Notes: generated by a model not told the origin, from the sequence alone. 64,000 bases of DNA from an uncultured Lachnospiraceae bacterium (GCA_947367855.1 CANBFE010000014.1:28870-92869), one strand, 5' to 3'. Positions 27,420 to 36,782 are shown, counted from the first letter of the stretch. Made by a program: numbers and translations.

Positions 27420-29429
27420 CTATCCATATATATTTTCAATCCTGCAGTTCTCATAAAAATACAGCAGAATATCCCTGACGGAATAACCGCTCTCCGCCAT
27501 GGCTCTGGCGCCGTTCTGGCTCATGCCAACACCGTGGCCGAATCCGCCGCCGGACAGGGAATATCCTATCACATTTCCGTTTTCTTTTCCAGTGTCTATT
27601 ACAAAAAAACCGCTTGGAAGCAGATTGGGGCTGTTTATGCTGCTGCCGTCCTGTCTCCGGATCTTCGACTTTCCGTCATTCAGCACATACCGGATATTGT
27701 GTTCCGATATGACTTTTATCTTCCTGTCGCCCATTTCTATGATAAGCTCATCCGCAACGCCCCCGCTGCCCCGCTTTTCTATGTACAGTTCCGTCACCGG
27801 ATCCAGGCTCTCTATGGTCTGGCTGACATATTCCCCGTCCTTCCATGTCAGAATCAGCCTGTCATTCGCAGCGTAACGCTTCTGCAGTGTTTCCAGCATG
27901 CGCTCCCTGTCCAGTTCCTCCACCTGGTAGGTCCAGCGGTACCACCCTTCTCCCGCCTCGAAATCATCCTCCCTGACCGTGGAAATAAAAGCCCGGAAAG
28001 CCTCTTCCTCCCTGAGGCTCTCCCCCAGGGATTCCCCCGGCGCGCCTGTCTCTCCCGGATCCGTGACGCCTTCCTCCGGGCTGCCTGCTTCGCCCATGGC
28101 CGCTACCGCTTCCGCCAGCGCAGTCCTGCTCAGAGGTCTGGCCCTCAGATAAGTCAGGGTTGGGGCAGCCTGAGTCTTCCATACGGTGGCATCGCTTCCC
28201 ACACCGCAGGAAGTGGAATAGTAATAGGTTCCCGCAAGATCCCCTGCTTCCGTCAGCAGCAGCTGTCCATAGGTCTCCTTCACCGCAGTGGTGGTGCTCT
28301 CCTGTTCCAGGATATTGTTGTACACCTGGTAGGAAGTACTGTCGTCCACATGGGCGCCGTACCGGGGATAACCCGCATGCAGCATATGCCCGTAGGCATA
28401 GGTTCTGGCACAGACTGCCTGGGCTTTCAGGGCCTCAAAGGGATATTTTGCCGGCATTTCACTGGGCACCACACTATAGAGATACTCCTCAAGCAACACT
28501 TCATTCACGGCCACAATCCCGTCCCCGGTTTTCAGAAGCTCCATCTGTCCCCTGTAGGCAGGCGTCCCCTGGCTCCTGCCGCAGTTTTTGAAAACCACCT
28601 TTCCCGTCAGCACATCGGGAGAAATTCTCACCCTGTCCGCCTCAAAATAAATGCTGTCATAGCCGAACTCCACCTCTTCACCAGCAGGATGCTTCTCCTG
28701 TTTCTGACTGTCGTGGGGACCATAGGTTATTGTGAAATCCGTATCGCAGGTAATCAGGGGCTTATCATGAAAGGTTCCGCCATAGTCAGATGATTTTACC
28801 AACACCCTGATGTACTCCATGGCCTCCTCCTTCACCATGAGAAGAGCGCAGATTTCGCCATTCTCCAGGCACAGATCCGTAAAGCTGTACCCAAAACACA
28901 GATCCTCCGCAGTGCACATCTCCAGACTGTCGTATAACCGATACCCCCTGTAATCAGCCGCCAGCGGAATCTTTCCGTAACCCTCCACCTCAATGCCCGT
29001 GTCGTCCGCGCTTAAAATCTTTCCGTTGATCTTATCTGTCCTCAGGGAAACCGAGGTGACCAGACCGTCCGTAATCTCTATATCAGCCACCTGTTCCCGC
29101 AGGGACAGGCCCACGGAATCGCCGCTCTCTGCACCGTCCGGCTCTGAATTCTCTCCCCAGGCATAATGCTCACTCTGCCCTTCCCTGAAAATCAGAAGCC
29201 CCTCCTGGTCTGCCTCCGCGATCCACACATTGGCAAACAGCTCCACTACGGGAATATGCGGCTCCGGTGTCGGCACCGGGACCTCCTCATCCTCCTCCGG
29301 CCTGTGTACCAGATGCAGGAGCAGCCTGCCGAATAAGAGAATTACCAGCAGCAAAATTCCCAACAGGCAGATAAATGCCTTTATCTGCATTCTTTGCGAC
29401 CTGTTTAAACCCCATCTGTCTCTGTCCAA
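27420..29429 (-). CDS. SpoIID/LytB-domain protein
   Basis: A 669-residue bitopic membrane protein: short cytosolic N-terminus, one membrane segment at about 16-38, then a large extracellular part. The SpoIID amidase-enhancer domain is at about 300-460 and 590-665 (LEEYLYSVVPSEMPAKYPFEALKAQAVCARTYA; final GHGVGMSQNGARAMAESG). Between the two halves is an acidic Gly/Glu-rich insertion. SpoIID in Bacillus is a lytic transglycosylase in engulfment. This protein is twice the length of SpoIID and is not near spoIIQ or murA, so it may act in vegetative wall turnover or be a sporulation paralogue. Confidence 0.85.
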   Translation of the reverse strand: MDRDRWGLNRSQRMQIKAFICLLGILLLVILLFGRLLLHLVHRPEEDEEVPVPTPEPHIPVVELFANVWIAEADQEGLLIFREGQSEHYAWGENSEPDGAESGDSVGLSLREQVADIEITDGLVTSVSLRTDKINGKILSADDTGIEVEGYGKIPLAADYRGYRLYDSLEMCTAEDLCFGYSFTDLCLENGEICALLMVKEEAMEYIRVLVKSSDYGGTFHDKPLITCDTDFTITYGPHDSQKQEKHPAGEEVEFGYDSIYFEADRVRISPDVLTGKVVFKNCGRSQGTPAYRGQMELLKTGDGIVAVNEVLLEEYLYSVVPSEMPAKYPFEALKAQAVCARTYAYGHMLHAGYPRYGAHVDDSTSYQVYNNILEQESTTTAVKETYGQLLLTEAGDLAGTYYYSTSCGVGSDATVWKTQAAPTLTYLRARPLSRTALAEAVAAMGEAGSPEEGVTDPGETGAPGESLGESLREEEAFRAFISTVREDDFEAGEGWYRWTYQVEELDRERMLETLQKRYAANDRLILTWKDGEYVSQTIESLDPVTELYIEKRGSGGVADELIIEMGDRKIKVISEHNIRYVLNDGKSKIRRQDGSSINSPNLLPSGFFVIDTGKENGNVIGYSLSGGGFGHGVGMSQNGARAMAESGYSVRDILLYFYENCRIENIYG

Positions 29430-29469
29430 TCAATTCCTCTCCCCAAAAATAAATTTAAGTACAAGCTTA

Positions 29470-29498
29470 AAAGAGCAGCCCTGAAAGGACTGCTCTCT
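29470..29498 (-). terminator. Terminator after the 6S-like RNA
   Basis: AGAGCAGTCCT and AGGGCTGCTCT pair across a 3-4-base loop and are followed on the minus strand by TTTT. It ends the small RNA and lies 40 bases ahead of the SpoIID start. Confidence 0.8.
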
Positions 29499-29513
29499 TC
29501 TTCTGTATCATGT

Positions 29514-29705
29514 GCCCAAAATGCCGCCTCCTGCTCTCTGACTCCTAGCAGCGCTAGGTGGGTAACCGCAACCAAAGCTTTTGCCTTCCCTTCCAATCCT
29601 CCGCCAGAGGCGGAGTGAGGGCTTGACAGCCACTTGGCAATATAGGAATCCCGTTTAAAGTAATGTAGGTTCAAAATAAACAAAAGTTATCAAACATTTC
29701 AGGCT
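29514..29705 (-). ncRNA. ssrS: Probable 6S RNA
   Basis: About 192 bases bounded by a strong promoter and a terminator. The ends pair: GCCTGAAATG at the 5-prime end (29695-29704) with CATTTTGGGC at the 3-prime end (29514-29523), 10 of 10 including G-U pairs. The 5-prime CUGAAAUGUUUGAUAA and the 3-prime GGCGGCAUUUUGGGC resemble the closing stem of E. coli 6S RNA (CUGAGAUGUUCG and GCGGCAUCUCGGAG). An apical hairpin CTCCGCC-TCT-GGCGGAG sits in the middle, as expected for a rod with a central bulge. 6S RNA binds sigma-A RNA polymerase as a promoter mimic. A 92-codon frame across it has no ribosome binding site and was rejected. Confidence 0.65.
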
Positions 29706-29711
29706 AAAATT

Positions 29712-29740
29712 ATTATAACAAAAAGTTTTTAAAATTACAA
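29712..29740 (-). promoter_or_regulatory. Promoter of the 6S-like RNA
   Basis: TTGTAA, 17 bases, TATAAT on the minus strand. The predicted start (about 29705) falls exactly at the base of the closing stem of the RNA. Confidence 0.8.
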
Positions 29741-29976
29741 CTGTATTTTTTTCCATTTTTCTGCCAATACAACACAATTTGTAATAACCCCTGTATCTTC
29801 AGCAGGGAAAACCTTTTCATTTTATTATTATTATTACATAGTATTATATATACTAATTTTTTCTGTATTATTTATTGAATTTATAATTTACTATTTTATA
29901 AATCCTGAAATTATATAGAATAGATTTTAGGAAATATATGTAACTGCACTACACCAGAGAAATAGGAATTTGAAAC
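29741..29976. other. AT-rich intergenic region
   Basis: A markedly AT-rich stretch with TTATTATTATTATTA and several TATA-like boxes between the 6S-like RNA and the HTH regulator. No gene was seen. It probably holds the regulator promoter, for example around TATATAGAATAG at 29914-29925. Confidence 0.5.
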
Positions 29977-30369
29977 ATGAACAAAACTGACAGTATAGTA
30001 GGCGCAAACATTGCAAAACTGCGAAAAGAAAAAGGACTTTTACAACGGGAACTGTCCAGTATCCTGCACATGTCACCAAGCAACATCTCCAACTATGAAA
30101 ACAATGAATACTGGCCGGACTTAAAAACCATCTGCAAGATGGCGGACTACTTCCAGGTCACCACAGATTACCTCCTTGGCCGGACGGAATACCGCTGTCC
30201 ACCGGAAATGCTTAACGAATATATCACCACGGACTATACTGTCCGCAAGATCGTAAGCACCCTCTCCTCCCTGGATCCGTCTTCCCTGGATGCAGCCATT
30301 AAATTTATAAACTACCTGAAAGATACCAATACATCCTCTCAACAGCACATGGAAAAGCCCGATGCTTAG
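29977..30369 (+). CDS. XRE-family transcriptional regulator
   Basis: A 130-residue DNA-binding protein with an N-terminal HTH_3 domain (residues 9-65: IAKLRKEKGLLQRELSSILHMSPSNISNYENNEYWPDLKTICKMADYFQVTTDYLLG in outline). The C-terminal half is a short helical domain without a known effector motif. It stands alone on the plus strand next to an AT-rich region and faces pckA. A fair AGGAA site precedes the ATG. The target is unknown; autoregulation or control of the pckA side is only a guess. It could be a remnant of a mobile element, but no integrase or phage gene is nearby. Confidence 0.85.
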   Translation: MNKTDSIVGANIAKLRKEKGLLQRELSSILHMSPSNISNYENNEYWPDLKTICKMADYFQVTTDYLLGRTEYRCPPEMLNEYITTDYTVRKIVSTLSSLDPSSLDAAIKFINYLKDTNTSSQQHMEKPDA

Positions 30370-30423
30370 AACATGGATTTCTTAACGCAGTGAAAATCGA
30401 GCCGGGGAAAGTTTATCCCTGCT

Positions 30424-30447
30424 CACTGCACGGGCCTGCGCATAAAA
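30424..30447. repeat. 24-bp dispersed repeat, copy 2
   Basis: Identical to 1414-1437. As there, its AAAA end is the T-run (minus strand) of a terminator, here the one ending pckA. Confidence 0.75.
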
Positions 30448-30476
30448 GGAACGACGGACACTCTGCCCGCCGTTCC
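30448..30476 (-). terminator. Terminator of pckA
   Basis: GGAACGACGG pairs with CCGCCGTTCC (one mismatch) and is followed on the minus strand by TTTT. A second, longer imperfect hairpin (GCAGTGA with TCACTGC, 30387-30429) overlaps the repeat and may end the plus-strand regulator transcript. Confidence 0.75.
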
Positions 30477-30560
30477 ATAAAAATTTATTTCATTTTGTCT
30501 CCCTGCAGCCTCCCGCACCCGGCGGTGCAGGAAGCAAAACAGGATTACTGCAGCCCCGCC

Positions 30561-32258
30561 TTACAGGCCGGCAGCCTCGTCAACGATCTTCTTCAATGCA
30601 GCCAGAGCCTCGTCAGGCAGCTTGTCATAGCCTTCCTTCTTGGTAGCGAAGCCTTCCACAGCATCCACACGGTTCTGCATAGCGCCCTGAAGAGCCTTCA
30701 CATACTCTGCATCGCCAAGGTCAGGGGTAAAGCCTTCCCAATCCATGATCTCGATATCCTCGAAAGGTCCCCACTGCTTGAAGCTTGCCCTCTTCTCCAC
30801 GATGGTCTCCAGAATGCCAAGGGTATCGGCAGGTTTTACTTTCTTGCCCATGAAGTCACCAGTGTTGATGATGTAGCAGTCTACATTCTTCTCCTCAACC
30901 AGCTTCTTGAACTTCTCATAGTCGTTCACCAGAGGATAGGTTCTGAAAGGATTTGCATAAGGAACGATACGAAGTGCATTCATATCGGTGCCTGCAGCCA
31001 CACGCTCTGCTGTGGAGGTCTTGGTAGCCAGGGTAGCGCCCATAACGGATGCCAGAGCAGCGCCCTTCAGCTTCACTACAGGAGGAATGGTGGGATCCTT
31101 CATAATCCAGAAAATGGCATTTACGGGAGCGTCAATCTTATCCACGCGGTTAGGGCTCCACAGTTTGGACTTGATGGCACGGCCGTTGCCGTTTCTGATA
31201 TCCTCGGTAACCAGCTGTACCTTGCCGTCCTCGTCCAGAGTTGCGGAACAGTTCTGTGCGGTAAGCAGGAAGGTATTATCAGGACAGCCTGTAGGATAGT
31301 CAGCAGTCTTGTCAAAATAGGTAGGCTCCAGTGCTACGGAAGAGCAGGTGTCAGTATTGATGATGAATGCATCGTCATGAAGCACCTTGATCTCATACTT
31401 TCCGTTATGTTTTGCATGGGTCAGAGTGGACTTTCCGGAGCCGGACAGGCCATATACGGATGCAACGAACTTGCTGCCGTCAGCCAGCAGATACTCCTTC
31501 TGTCCGCCGTGGCAGGATGCATAGCCGTTTCTGTTGGCCAGAGCCCATGCCATGGTCAGTGTACCCTTCTTGTGCTCGCCGAAATACTTCATGCCAAGGA
31601 TGGCTGCGCAGTTCTGGTTGGTATCGAAATAGCACAGGGTCAGATCATCGCTTAAGCAGCTGTAGTCCACATCAGGGCTGGGTGTGGGAGCCCACTGAGG
31701 ATCGGAAAAGATATAGATATCCGGCTCCTTCCCGCCGCCGATGGGCTGGGACTCTTTGTACATAGCCACATATTTGTCGGACATATACTGGAAATTCAGC
31801 ATCCAGTTGTAAAGAAGGTTCTCCTCTCCTTCCGGAATCAGCAGATGAGCCTTTGCCATGAACTCAGGATCCAGTCCGATATAGCACTCTGCATGATACA
31901 GGGTCTTCCAACGGGTCTTGTAGATGGCGTCCATAACAACCTTGTCAAGCTTGCCTGCGTCCACACCGGGCTCACCCTTAATGCGGCGTGCCTGTGCATA
32001 ACGTCCGGTAACTGCTCCGTCGTTGAACAGCAGCACCTTGGCATCTCTCTCCAGGCCGATCTCCTCTGCACGGTGAACCGGCATATCGGTAACGATGGTT
32101 CCGGGAGAATTTTTTGCCATTTCATATGCTTCCTTCAGGGTGTTCACCTTTACTACGTTATTGCCGTAGAAAGCGCCCTCAATGATGGAACGGGTCTTGC
32201 TGAAACCGGGCTTTCCGGCGCCGATTTCTGAAATGGGGTAATACGCTTTTGTTGACAT
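30561..32258 (-). CDS. pckA: Phosphoenolpyruvate carboxykinase (ATP)
   Basis: A 565-residue cytosolic enzyme interconverting oxaloacetate + ATP and phosphoenolpyruvate + CO2 + ADP. The kinase-1a P-loop is GLSGSGKSTLT; the metal and substrate region HDDAFIINTDTCSS and the MGATLATKTSTAERVA block follow. The start with AGGAGG is used; an ATG at 32402 lies upstream in the leader. In fermenting anaerobes it often runs towards oxaloacetate and conserves ATP, which fits the oxaloacetate/acyl-CoA decarboxylase cluster elsewhere in this window. The gene is monocistronic with its own promoter and terminator. Confidence 0.93.
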   Translation of the reverse strand: MSTKAYYPISEIGAGKPGFSKTRSIIEGAFYGNNVVKVNTLKEAYEMAKNSPGTIVTDMPVHRAEEIGLERDAKVLLFNDGAVTGRYAQARRIKGEPGVDAGKLDKVVMDAIYKTRWKTLYHAECYIGLDPEFMAKAHLLIPEGEENLLYNWMLNFQYMSDKYVAMYKESQPIGGGKEPDIYIFSDPQWAPTPSPDVDYSCLSDDLTLCYFDTNQNCAAILGMKYFGEHKKGTLTMAWALANRNGYASCHGGQKEYLLADGSKFVASVYGLSGSGKSTLTHAKHNGKYEIKVLHDDAFIINTDTCSSVALEPTYFDKTADYPTGCPDNTFLLTAQNCSATLDEDGKVQLVTEDIRNGNGRAIKSKLWSPNRVDKIDAPVNAIFWIMKDPTIPPVVKLKGAALASVMGATLATKTSTAERVAAGTDMNALRIVPYANPFRTYPLVNDYEKFKKLVEEKNVDCYIINTGDFMGKKVKPADTLGILETIVEKRASFKQWGPFEDIEIMDWEGFTPDLGDAEYVKALQGAMQNRVDAVEGFATKKEGYDKLPDEALAALKKIVDEAAGL

Positions 32259-32464
32259 TGGAATCGTCCTCCTTAAAATGGTATTTCCTACTCTCCCCGA
32301 TAAGACCGACGGGAGGTGAATGGTATTTTTACGGATATTCCCTGCTTCAGGAATCTCCCGGGAACATTGGCCGGTTCTCACGCTTTCCAGGCACAGCTGC
32401 ACTTGACAAAACAGGTGTACCGATGTAAAATCCGGGGCCTTGCAAATGTTCCCTGATCTTCCTT

Positions 32465-32493
32465 ATTATCTCAAAACTGATTTCAAAAGTCAA
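32465..32493 (-). promoter_or_regulatory. Promoter of pckA
   Basis: TTGACT, 17 bases, GATAAT on the minus strand. The transcript would have a leader of about 200 bases with a CTCCCG/CGGGGAG hairpin near 32296-32318, so post-transcriptional control is possible. Confidence 0.65.
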
Positions 32494-32510
32494 GAAAGCA
32501 GGGATATATT

Positions 32511-34340
32511 TTATAACGATTTAACATTTAATTTATGTACGCTGTCTGCCCTGGTCTCCGCCCGCAGCCATTCCCGCTCTTCCTCATCCAGATAAGGAGA
32601 CAGCTTCTCGAATACCTCTTTCTGGTAAGCGTACAGGTAAGCTCTCTGGGTCTCTGTCATGTAGTTTTCGTCAATGGCTTCCATATCCAGAGGCACCCAG
32701 GTGATGGTTTTGAAATGCATGAACTGGCCGTATTCGTTCTTTATATCGTTCTCCGCCACCATCACATTCTCAATGCGGATGCCGTGGCTTCCCTCGATAT
32801 AGATGCCGGGTTCGTTGGTCACGTCCATGCCGGCCTCGATGACTGCCTCCGGCCTCCCTTCCGCATACTGCCAGGAAAGTCCCTGAGGGCCTTCGTGAAC
32901 ATTCAGAATATAGCCAACCCCGTGTCCGGTGCCACATTTGTAATCCTGTCCGATATTCCAGACGGGCTGACGGGCCAGAATATCCAGATTCCGTCCGGTA
33001 CATCCATAGAGCCATCTGGCATTGGTCATCTGCAGCATTCCTGCGGCTACCACCGTATAGTGCTTCCTGATCTCGTCGGAAATGGGGCCGAGCACAATGG
33101 TTCTGGTCACATCTGTGGTGGCGCCCAGATACTGTCCGCCGGAATCCACCAAAAACAGGCCTTCCGGAGCCAGTACCGCATGATTTTCCGGCGTGGCTTC
33201 ATAGTGCATCATGGCCGCATTGGCCTTGTAGCCGCCAATGGTGGGGAAAGACAGGCCCAGACATTCCGGTATCTCCCTGCGGAAAGCCTCCAGTCTGTCT
33301 GCTGCAGTGATCTCCGTGATCTCCATTTTGCCGATATTCTTCTTCAGCCAGTAGATAAACTTTGTGAGAGCCAGGCTGTCCTTGAGATAGTACTTCTCCA
33401 TATTGGCCAGCTCCACAGGATTCTTGATGGCTTTTAAAAGCTCCGTAGGATTGCGCTTCTCCACCAGAGTCTGCTTTTCGGACAGGGTTTTATACAGACA
33501 GTAGCTGCAGTAGCGGTCATCCACCATAATCTTCCCTTCCACGGGAAGTCCCTTCAGGTAGTCCACAATGCTGCCGTACTCCTCCACCTGGATTCCTTTT
33601 TCCTCCAGATAGGCTGTCACGGAATCGTCCAGGGCGCTCTTCTGAATGAACAGTACTGCGCTCTCTTTGGTAAAATATCCATAGGAAATAGCCACCGGAT
33701 TGCATTCCACGTCACATCCCCTGATGTTGAAAAGCCACATCAGATCATCCAGCTTGGTCAGCAGGAAGCTGTCCGCGCCCTCCTTCTCCACCTTTTCCAT
33801 GACTTCCTTCTTCTTATCCTGGAAGCTTTTACCCGCTATGGCTTCGTCCAATACCGTCACCTTTCCCGCAGGAAATGCAGGCCTGTCCGTCCAGATCTTC
33901 TCGGACAGATCTTTCTCATATACCACCTTGATGTGTTTGTCTTCCAGTTTTTTCTCGTATTCCTTCCCCGCCTGGACAGAAATCACCCTTCCGTCAAATC
34001 CAAGGGTCTGGCCATCCTGCATATTTTTCTCCAGGAATTCGGTAATCGTAGGAACGCCCTCATCCCGCATGCGGAACAGGGTCACCCCGGTGCCTTCCAG
34101 TTCATGCTCCGCCTGGATAAAATACCTGCCGTCGGTCCAAAGCCCCGCGCCCTCCTGCCATACCAGCAGAGTGCCGCTGGAACCGGTAAACCCGCAGAAG
34201 TATTCCCTGACCTTGAAAAAGTCATTGACATACTCTGAATTGTGGTAATCCGCCGTGGGAATCATGTAATAGTCAATACCGTTCTCCTTCATCTGCGACC
34301 TCAGCGCCGCCAGTCTGCCCTGAATGACTGCATTCTCCAT
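32511..34340 (-). CDS. M24-family aminopeptidase P (Xaa-Pro aminopeptidase)
   Basis: A 609-residue cytosolic peptidase that removes residues preceding proline. It has two creatinase-like N-terminal domains (1-about 310) and the M24 pita-bread domain. Dinuclear metal ligands are visible: DSGGQYLGATTDVTRT (two Asp), GTGHGVGYILNVHEGPQ (His), and MDVTNEPGIYIEGSHGIRIENV (two Glu). The three-domain length matches the XPNPEP1-like branch common in Clostridia. A good ribosome site supports the start. Confidence 0.93.
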   Translation of the reverse strand: MENAVIQGRLAALRSQMKENGIDYYMIPTADYHNSEYVNDFFKVREYFCGFTGSSGTLLVWQEGAGLWTDGRYFIQAEHELEGTGVTLFRMRDEGVPTITEFLEKNMQDGQTLGFDGRVISVQAGKEYEKKLEDKHIKVVYEKDLSEKIWTDRPAFPAGKVTVLDEAIAGKSFQDKKKEVMEKVEKEGADSFLLTKLDDLMWLFNIRGCDVECNPVAISYGYFTKESAVLFIQKSALDDSVTAYLEEKGIQVEEYGSIVDYLKGLPVEGKIMVDDRYCSYCLYKTLSEKQTLVEKRNPTELLKAIKNPVELANMEKYYLKDSLALTKFIYWLKKNIGKMEITEITAADRLEAFRREIPECLGLSFPTIGGYKANAAMMHYEATPENHAVLAPEGLFLVDSGGQYLGATTDVTRTIVLGPISDEIRKHYTVVAAGMLQMTNARWLYGCTGRNLDILARQPVWNIGQDYKCGTGHGVGYILNVHEGPQGLSWQYAEGRPEAVIEAGMDVTNEPGIYIEGSHGIRIENVMVAENDIKNEYGQFMHFKTITWVPLDMEAIDENYMTETQRAYLYAYQKEVFEKLSPYLDEEEREWLRAETRADSVHKLNVKSL

Positions 34341-34433
34341 TCCTGATACCTGCCTTTCTTCTGGTTCTTTTATCTTTTTTTGTATTCTGATTTACATGAA
34401 TTTCAGAGTCTTCCTGACAATGTGTGATCTCAG

Positions 34434-35084
34434 TCAGGATTTCGCACACAATCCCACAGCCCGGGAAGTTCCCACCCGGTCACAGCCAAGCGCAAGAAAC
34501 ATCTCCAGATCTTCCAACGTGGAAACACCCCCTGCGGCCTTGATCTTCACTTCAGGGCCGATGTGCTTCCGAAAAAGCTCCACATCCTCTTTGGTGGCGC
34601 CGCCTGTACCGAAACCGGTAGAGGTCTTGATATAGTCCGCCCCCGCATTGGTAACCGCCCTGCACATGGCAGTCTTTTCTTCCTCCGTCAGATAGCAGGT
34701 CTCTATGATAACCTTCAGGATATGGCTGCCGCAGGCTTCCTTCAGCGTGCGGATCTCCCTCTCCACCCTGTCAAAGTCACCGTTTTTCACATCGCTGATA
34801 TTCACCACCATATCTATCTCATTACAGCCCTCAGCCAGTGCCTGCTCCACCTCCGCAAGCTTGGCCGCCGTGGTGCTGTAGCCCAGAGGGAACCCAACCA
34901 CCGTACAGATATTAAGCCGTTCCCCGTAGGTATCATGAATGCGTTTGATGTACACGGGCGGAACGCATACGCTTGCCGTATGGTACTCCAGGGCCTCATC
35001 GCAGAGTCTGCGGATATCTTCCCATGTGGCATAGGGCTTTAATTGGGTATGGTCCACTCTCCCAAGCATTTCTTCCGTCGTCAT
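34434..35084 (-). CDS. deoC: Deoxyribose-phosphate aldolase
   Basis: A 216-residue class I aldolase that splits 2-deoxyribose-5-phosphate to acetaldehyde and glyceraldehyde-3-phosphate. The Schiff-base lysine lies in DYIKTSTGFGTGGAT and the second lysine in VKIKAAGGV; DHTQLKP is at the N-terminus. It is not next to other deo genes here. It lies 57 bases downstream of thrC without a clear terminator between them. The AGGAGG site is strong. Confidence 0.95.
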   Translation of the reverse strand: MTTEEMLGRVDHTQLKPYATWEDIRRLCDEALEYHTASVCVPPVYIKRIHDTYGERLNICTVVGFPLGYSTTAAKLAEVEQALAEGCNEIDMVVNISDVKNGDFDRVEREIRTLKEACGSHILKVIIETCYLTEEEKTAMCRAVTNAGADYIKTSTGFGTGGATKEDVELFRKHIGPEVKIKAAGGVSTLEDLEMFLALGCDRVGTSRAVGLCAKS

Positions 35085-35141
35085 TTCCTCCTCCTGACCC
35101 GGACAGGCGCCTGATGCCTGTCCGATGAAAACCCGGCGCTG

Positions 35142-36632
35142 TTACAGCCCCAGGAACTCCCGCACCACATCCTTCATCTCTTCCGCCCCGCACACTTTCT
35201 CATGCAGCACAGGCGCCGTGCGGATGTCCTTAACGGCCCCGGGAAGCGGAACCCCGGAATACTTCTCCAGTTCATCCGCCAGTTCAAAATCTCCTTTATC
35301 AGCCTGTTCCTGGTCCACAGCCTTCATGACGCTTCTGGCAAACTTGTAAGGACTGGCTGTGGAAGCAATGATTGTCCTGGCCGAATCGCCGGTCTCTTCC
35401 CGATATTTCCGGTATACGGCAGACGCCACCGCCGTGTGCGTGTCTATTACATAACCATAGTCCTTATAGAGACGCTTTATCTCCTCCCCGGCTTCTGTTT
35501 CCGTGGCAAAATTACCGTAGAAATCAGACAGAAGCGCCCTCATTTCCGATGTTATTTCATATTTTCCCGTACCGTTCAGGGCTGCCATGAGCTCCGCCGT
35601 CTCCGCGGAATCGTCTCCTGTGATACGGTAAATCAGACGCTCCAGATTACTGGATATCAGAATATCCATGGACGGGGAGGTAGTCAGAATAAATTCCCGG
35701 TTCCTGTCATAGGCGCCTGTGCGGAAAAAATCGAACAGCACCTTGTTCTCATTGGAAGCACAGATCAGCTTTCCCAGAGGCAGTCCCATTTTCTTTGCGT
35801 AAAAAGCCGCCAGAATATTTCCGAAATTCCCTGTGGGCACCGCCACATTCACCTGTTCTCCCTCCCGGATTTTCCCCTCCCGCAGAAGCCTGCCGTAAGC
35901 ATATACATAATAGCAGATCTGCGGAACCAGACGCCCGATGTTGATAGAGTTGGCCGAGGAGAACTGATATCCGTTTTTCCCCAGTTCCTCCCCCAGGGCC
36001 CTGTCTGCAAAAATCCGCTTCACACCGGTCTGGGCATCGTCAAAATTGCCCCGGATACCCACCACCAGGGTATTGTCTCCCTTCTGAGTCACCATCTGCT
36101 TCTCCTGAATGGCACTCACGCCTCCCTTTGGGTAAAATACAATGATCTTCGTCCTTTTCACATCGGCAAATCCCGCCAGGGCAGCCTTTCCGGTATCCCC
36201 GGAGGTCGCTGTCAGGATGACGATCTCATTCTCCACCTTATTCTTCCGGGCAGCTGTAACCATCAGATGCGGCAAAATGGACAGGGCCATATCCTTGAAC
36301 GCGATGGTTGGACCGTGGAACAGCTCCAGGTAACAGACACCACCGGCCTCGGCAAGAGGCACTATCTCCTCCGTGTCGAATTTGGAATCATATGCGCTGT
36401 TGATACAGTTCTTCAGTTCCTCCTCCGTAAAATCCGTCAGAAACAGCTTCATCACCTCATAAGCGGTCTGGCGATAATCCATCTTCGGTATTTCCTTAAG
36501 TATGTCGCTGTGAAGTACAGGAATATGATCCGGAACAAACAGCCCCCCGTCCGGTGCAAGTCCCTGCAAAACCGCCTGGGAAGCCGTTACCTTCCTGTCC
36601 TTTCCCCTGGTGCTTCCATATAAAACTTCCAT
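35142..36632 (-). CDS. thrC: Threonine synthase
   Basis: A 496-residue PLP enzyme converting O-phosphohomoserine to threonine. The PLP lysine lies in HGPTIAFKDMALSILPHLM; the phosphate-binding region TATSGDTGKAALAGF and the N-terminal RGKDRKVTASQAVLQGLAPDGGLFVP block are typical of the long ThrC form. The start MEVLYGSTRG was chosen from AAGGGAG and family alignment; an ATG at 36671 is upstream. No hom or thrB gene is nearby. Confidence 0.95.
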   Translation of the reverse strand: MEVLYGSTRGKDRKVTASQAVLQGLAPDGGLFVPDHIPVLHSDILKEIPKMDYRQTAYEVMKLFLTDFTEEELKNCINSAYDSKFDTEEIVPLAEAGGVCYLELFHGPTIAFKDMALSILPHLMVTAARKNKVENEIVILTATSGDTGKAALAGFADVKRTKIIVFYPKGGVSAIQEKQMVTQKGDNTLVVGIRGNFDDAQTGVKRIFADRALGEELGKNGYQFSSANSINIGRLVPQICYYVYAYGRLLREGKIREGEQVNVAVPTGNFGNILAAFYAKKMGLPLGKLICASNENKVLFDFFRTGAYDRNREFILTTSPSMDILISSNLERLIYRITGDDSAETAELMAALNGTGKYEITSEMRALLSDFYGNFATETEAGEEIKRLYKDYGYVIDTHTAVASAVYRKYREETGDSARTIIASTASPYKFARSVMKAVDQEQADKGDFELADELEKYSGVPLPGAVKDIRTAPVLHEKVCGAEEMKDVVREFLGL

Positions 36633-36782
36633 ACATGTTCTCCCTTGTTCCCTGGCGTATCCGAATCCCATAAATATGCTTTCGAATGCACCCTGTTATA
36701 AAATTGAAGAAAGTATACCATATTTTTCCGCCGGGCGCAAGGCAGGCGCTGCTACAGCATGTCCTGTGCCCATGGCAATGGT

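Noticed and set aside
29405..29683. 92-codon minus-strand frame over the small RNA
   Set aside because: No ribosome site, crosses a terminator hairpin and overlaps the start of the SpoIID gene; the RNA interpretation explains the conserved pairing better.
30390..31655. 421-codon plus-strand frame across pckA
   Set aside because: Antisense to PEP carboxykinase; low-complexity His/Leu/Cys product without a ribosome site.
35099..35122. Hairpin between thrC and deoC as terminator
   Set aside because: GGACAGGC pairs with GCCTGTCC, but no T-run follows on the minus strand, so it is not scored as a terminator; the two genes may be cotranscribed.
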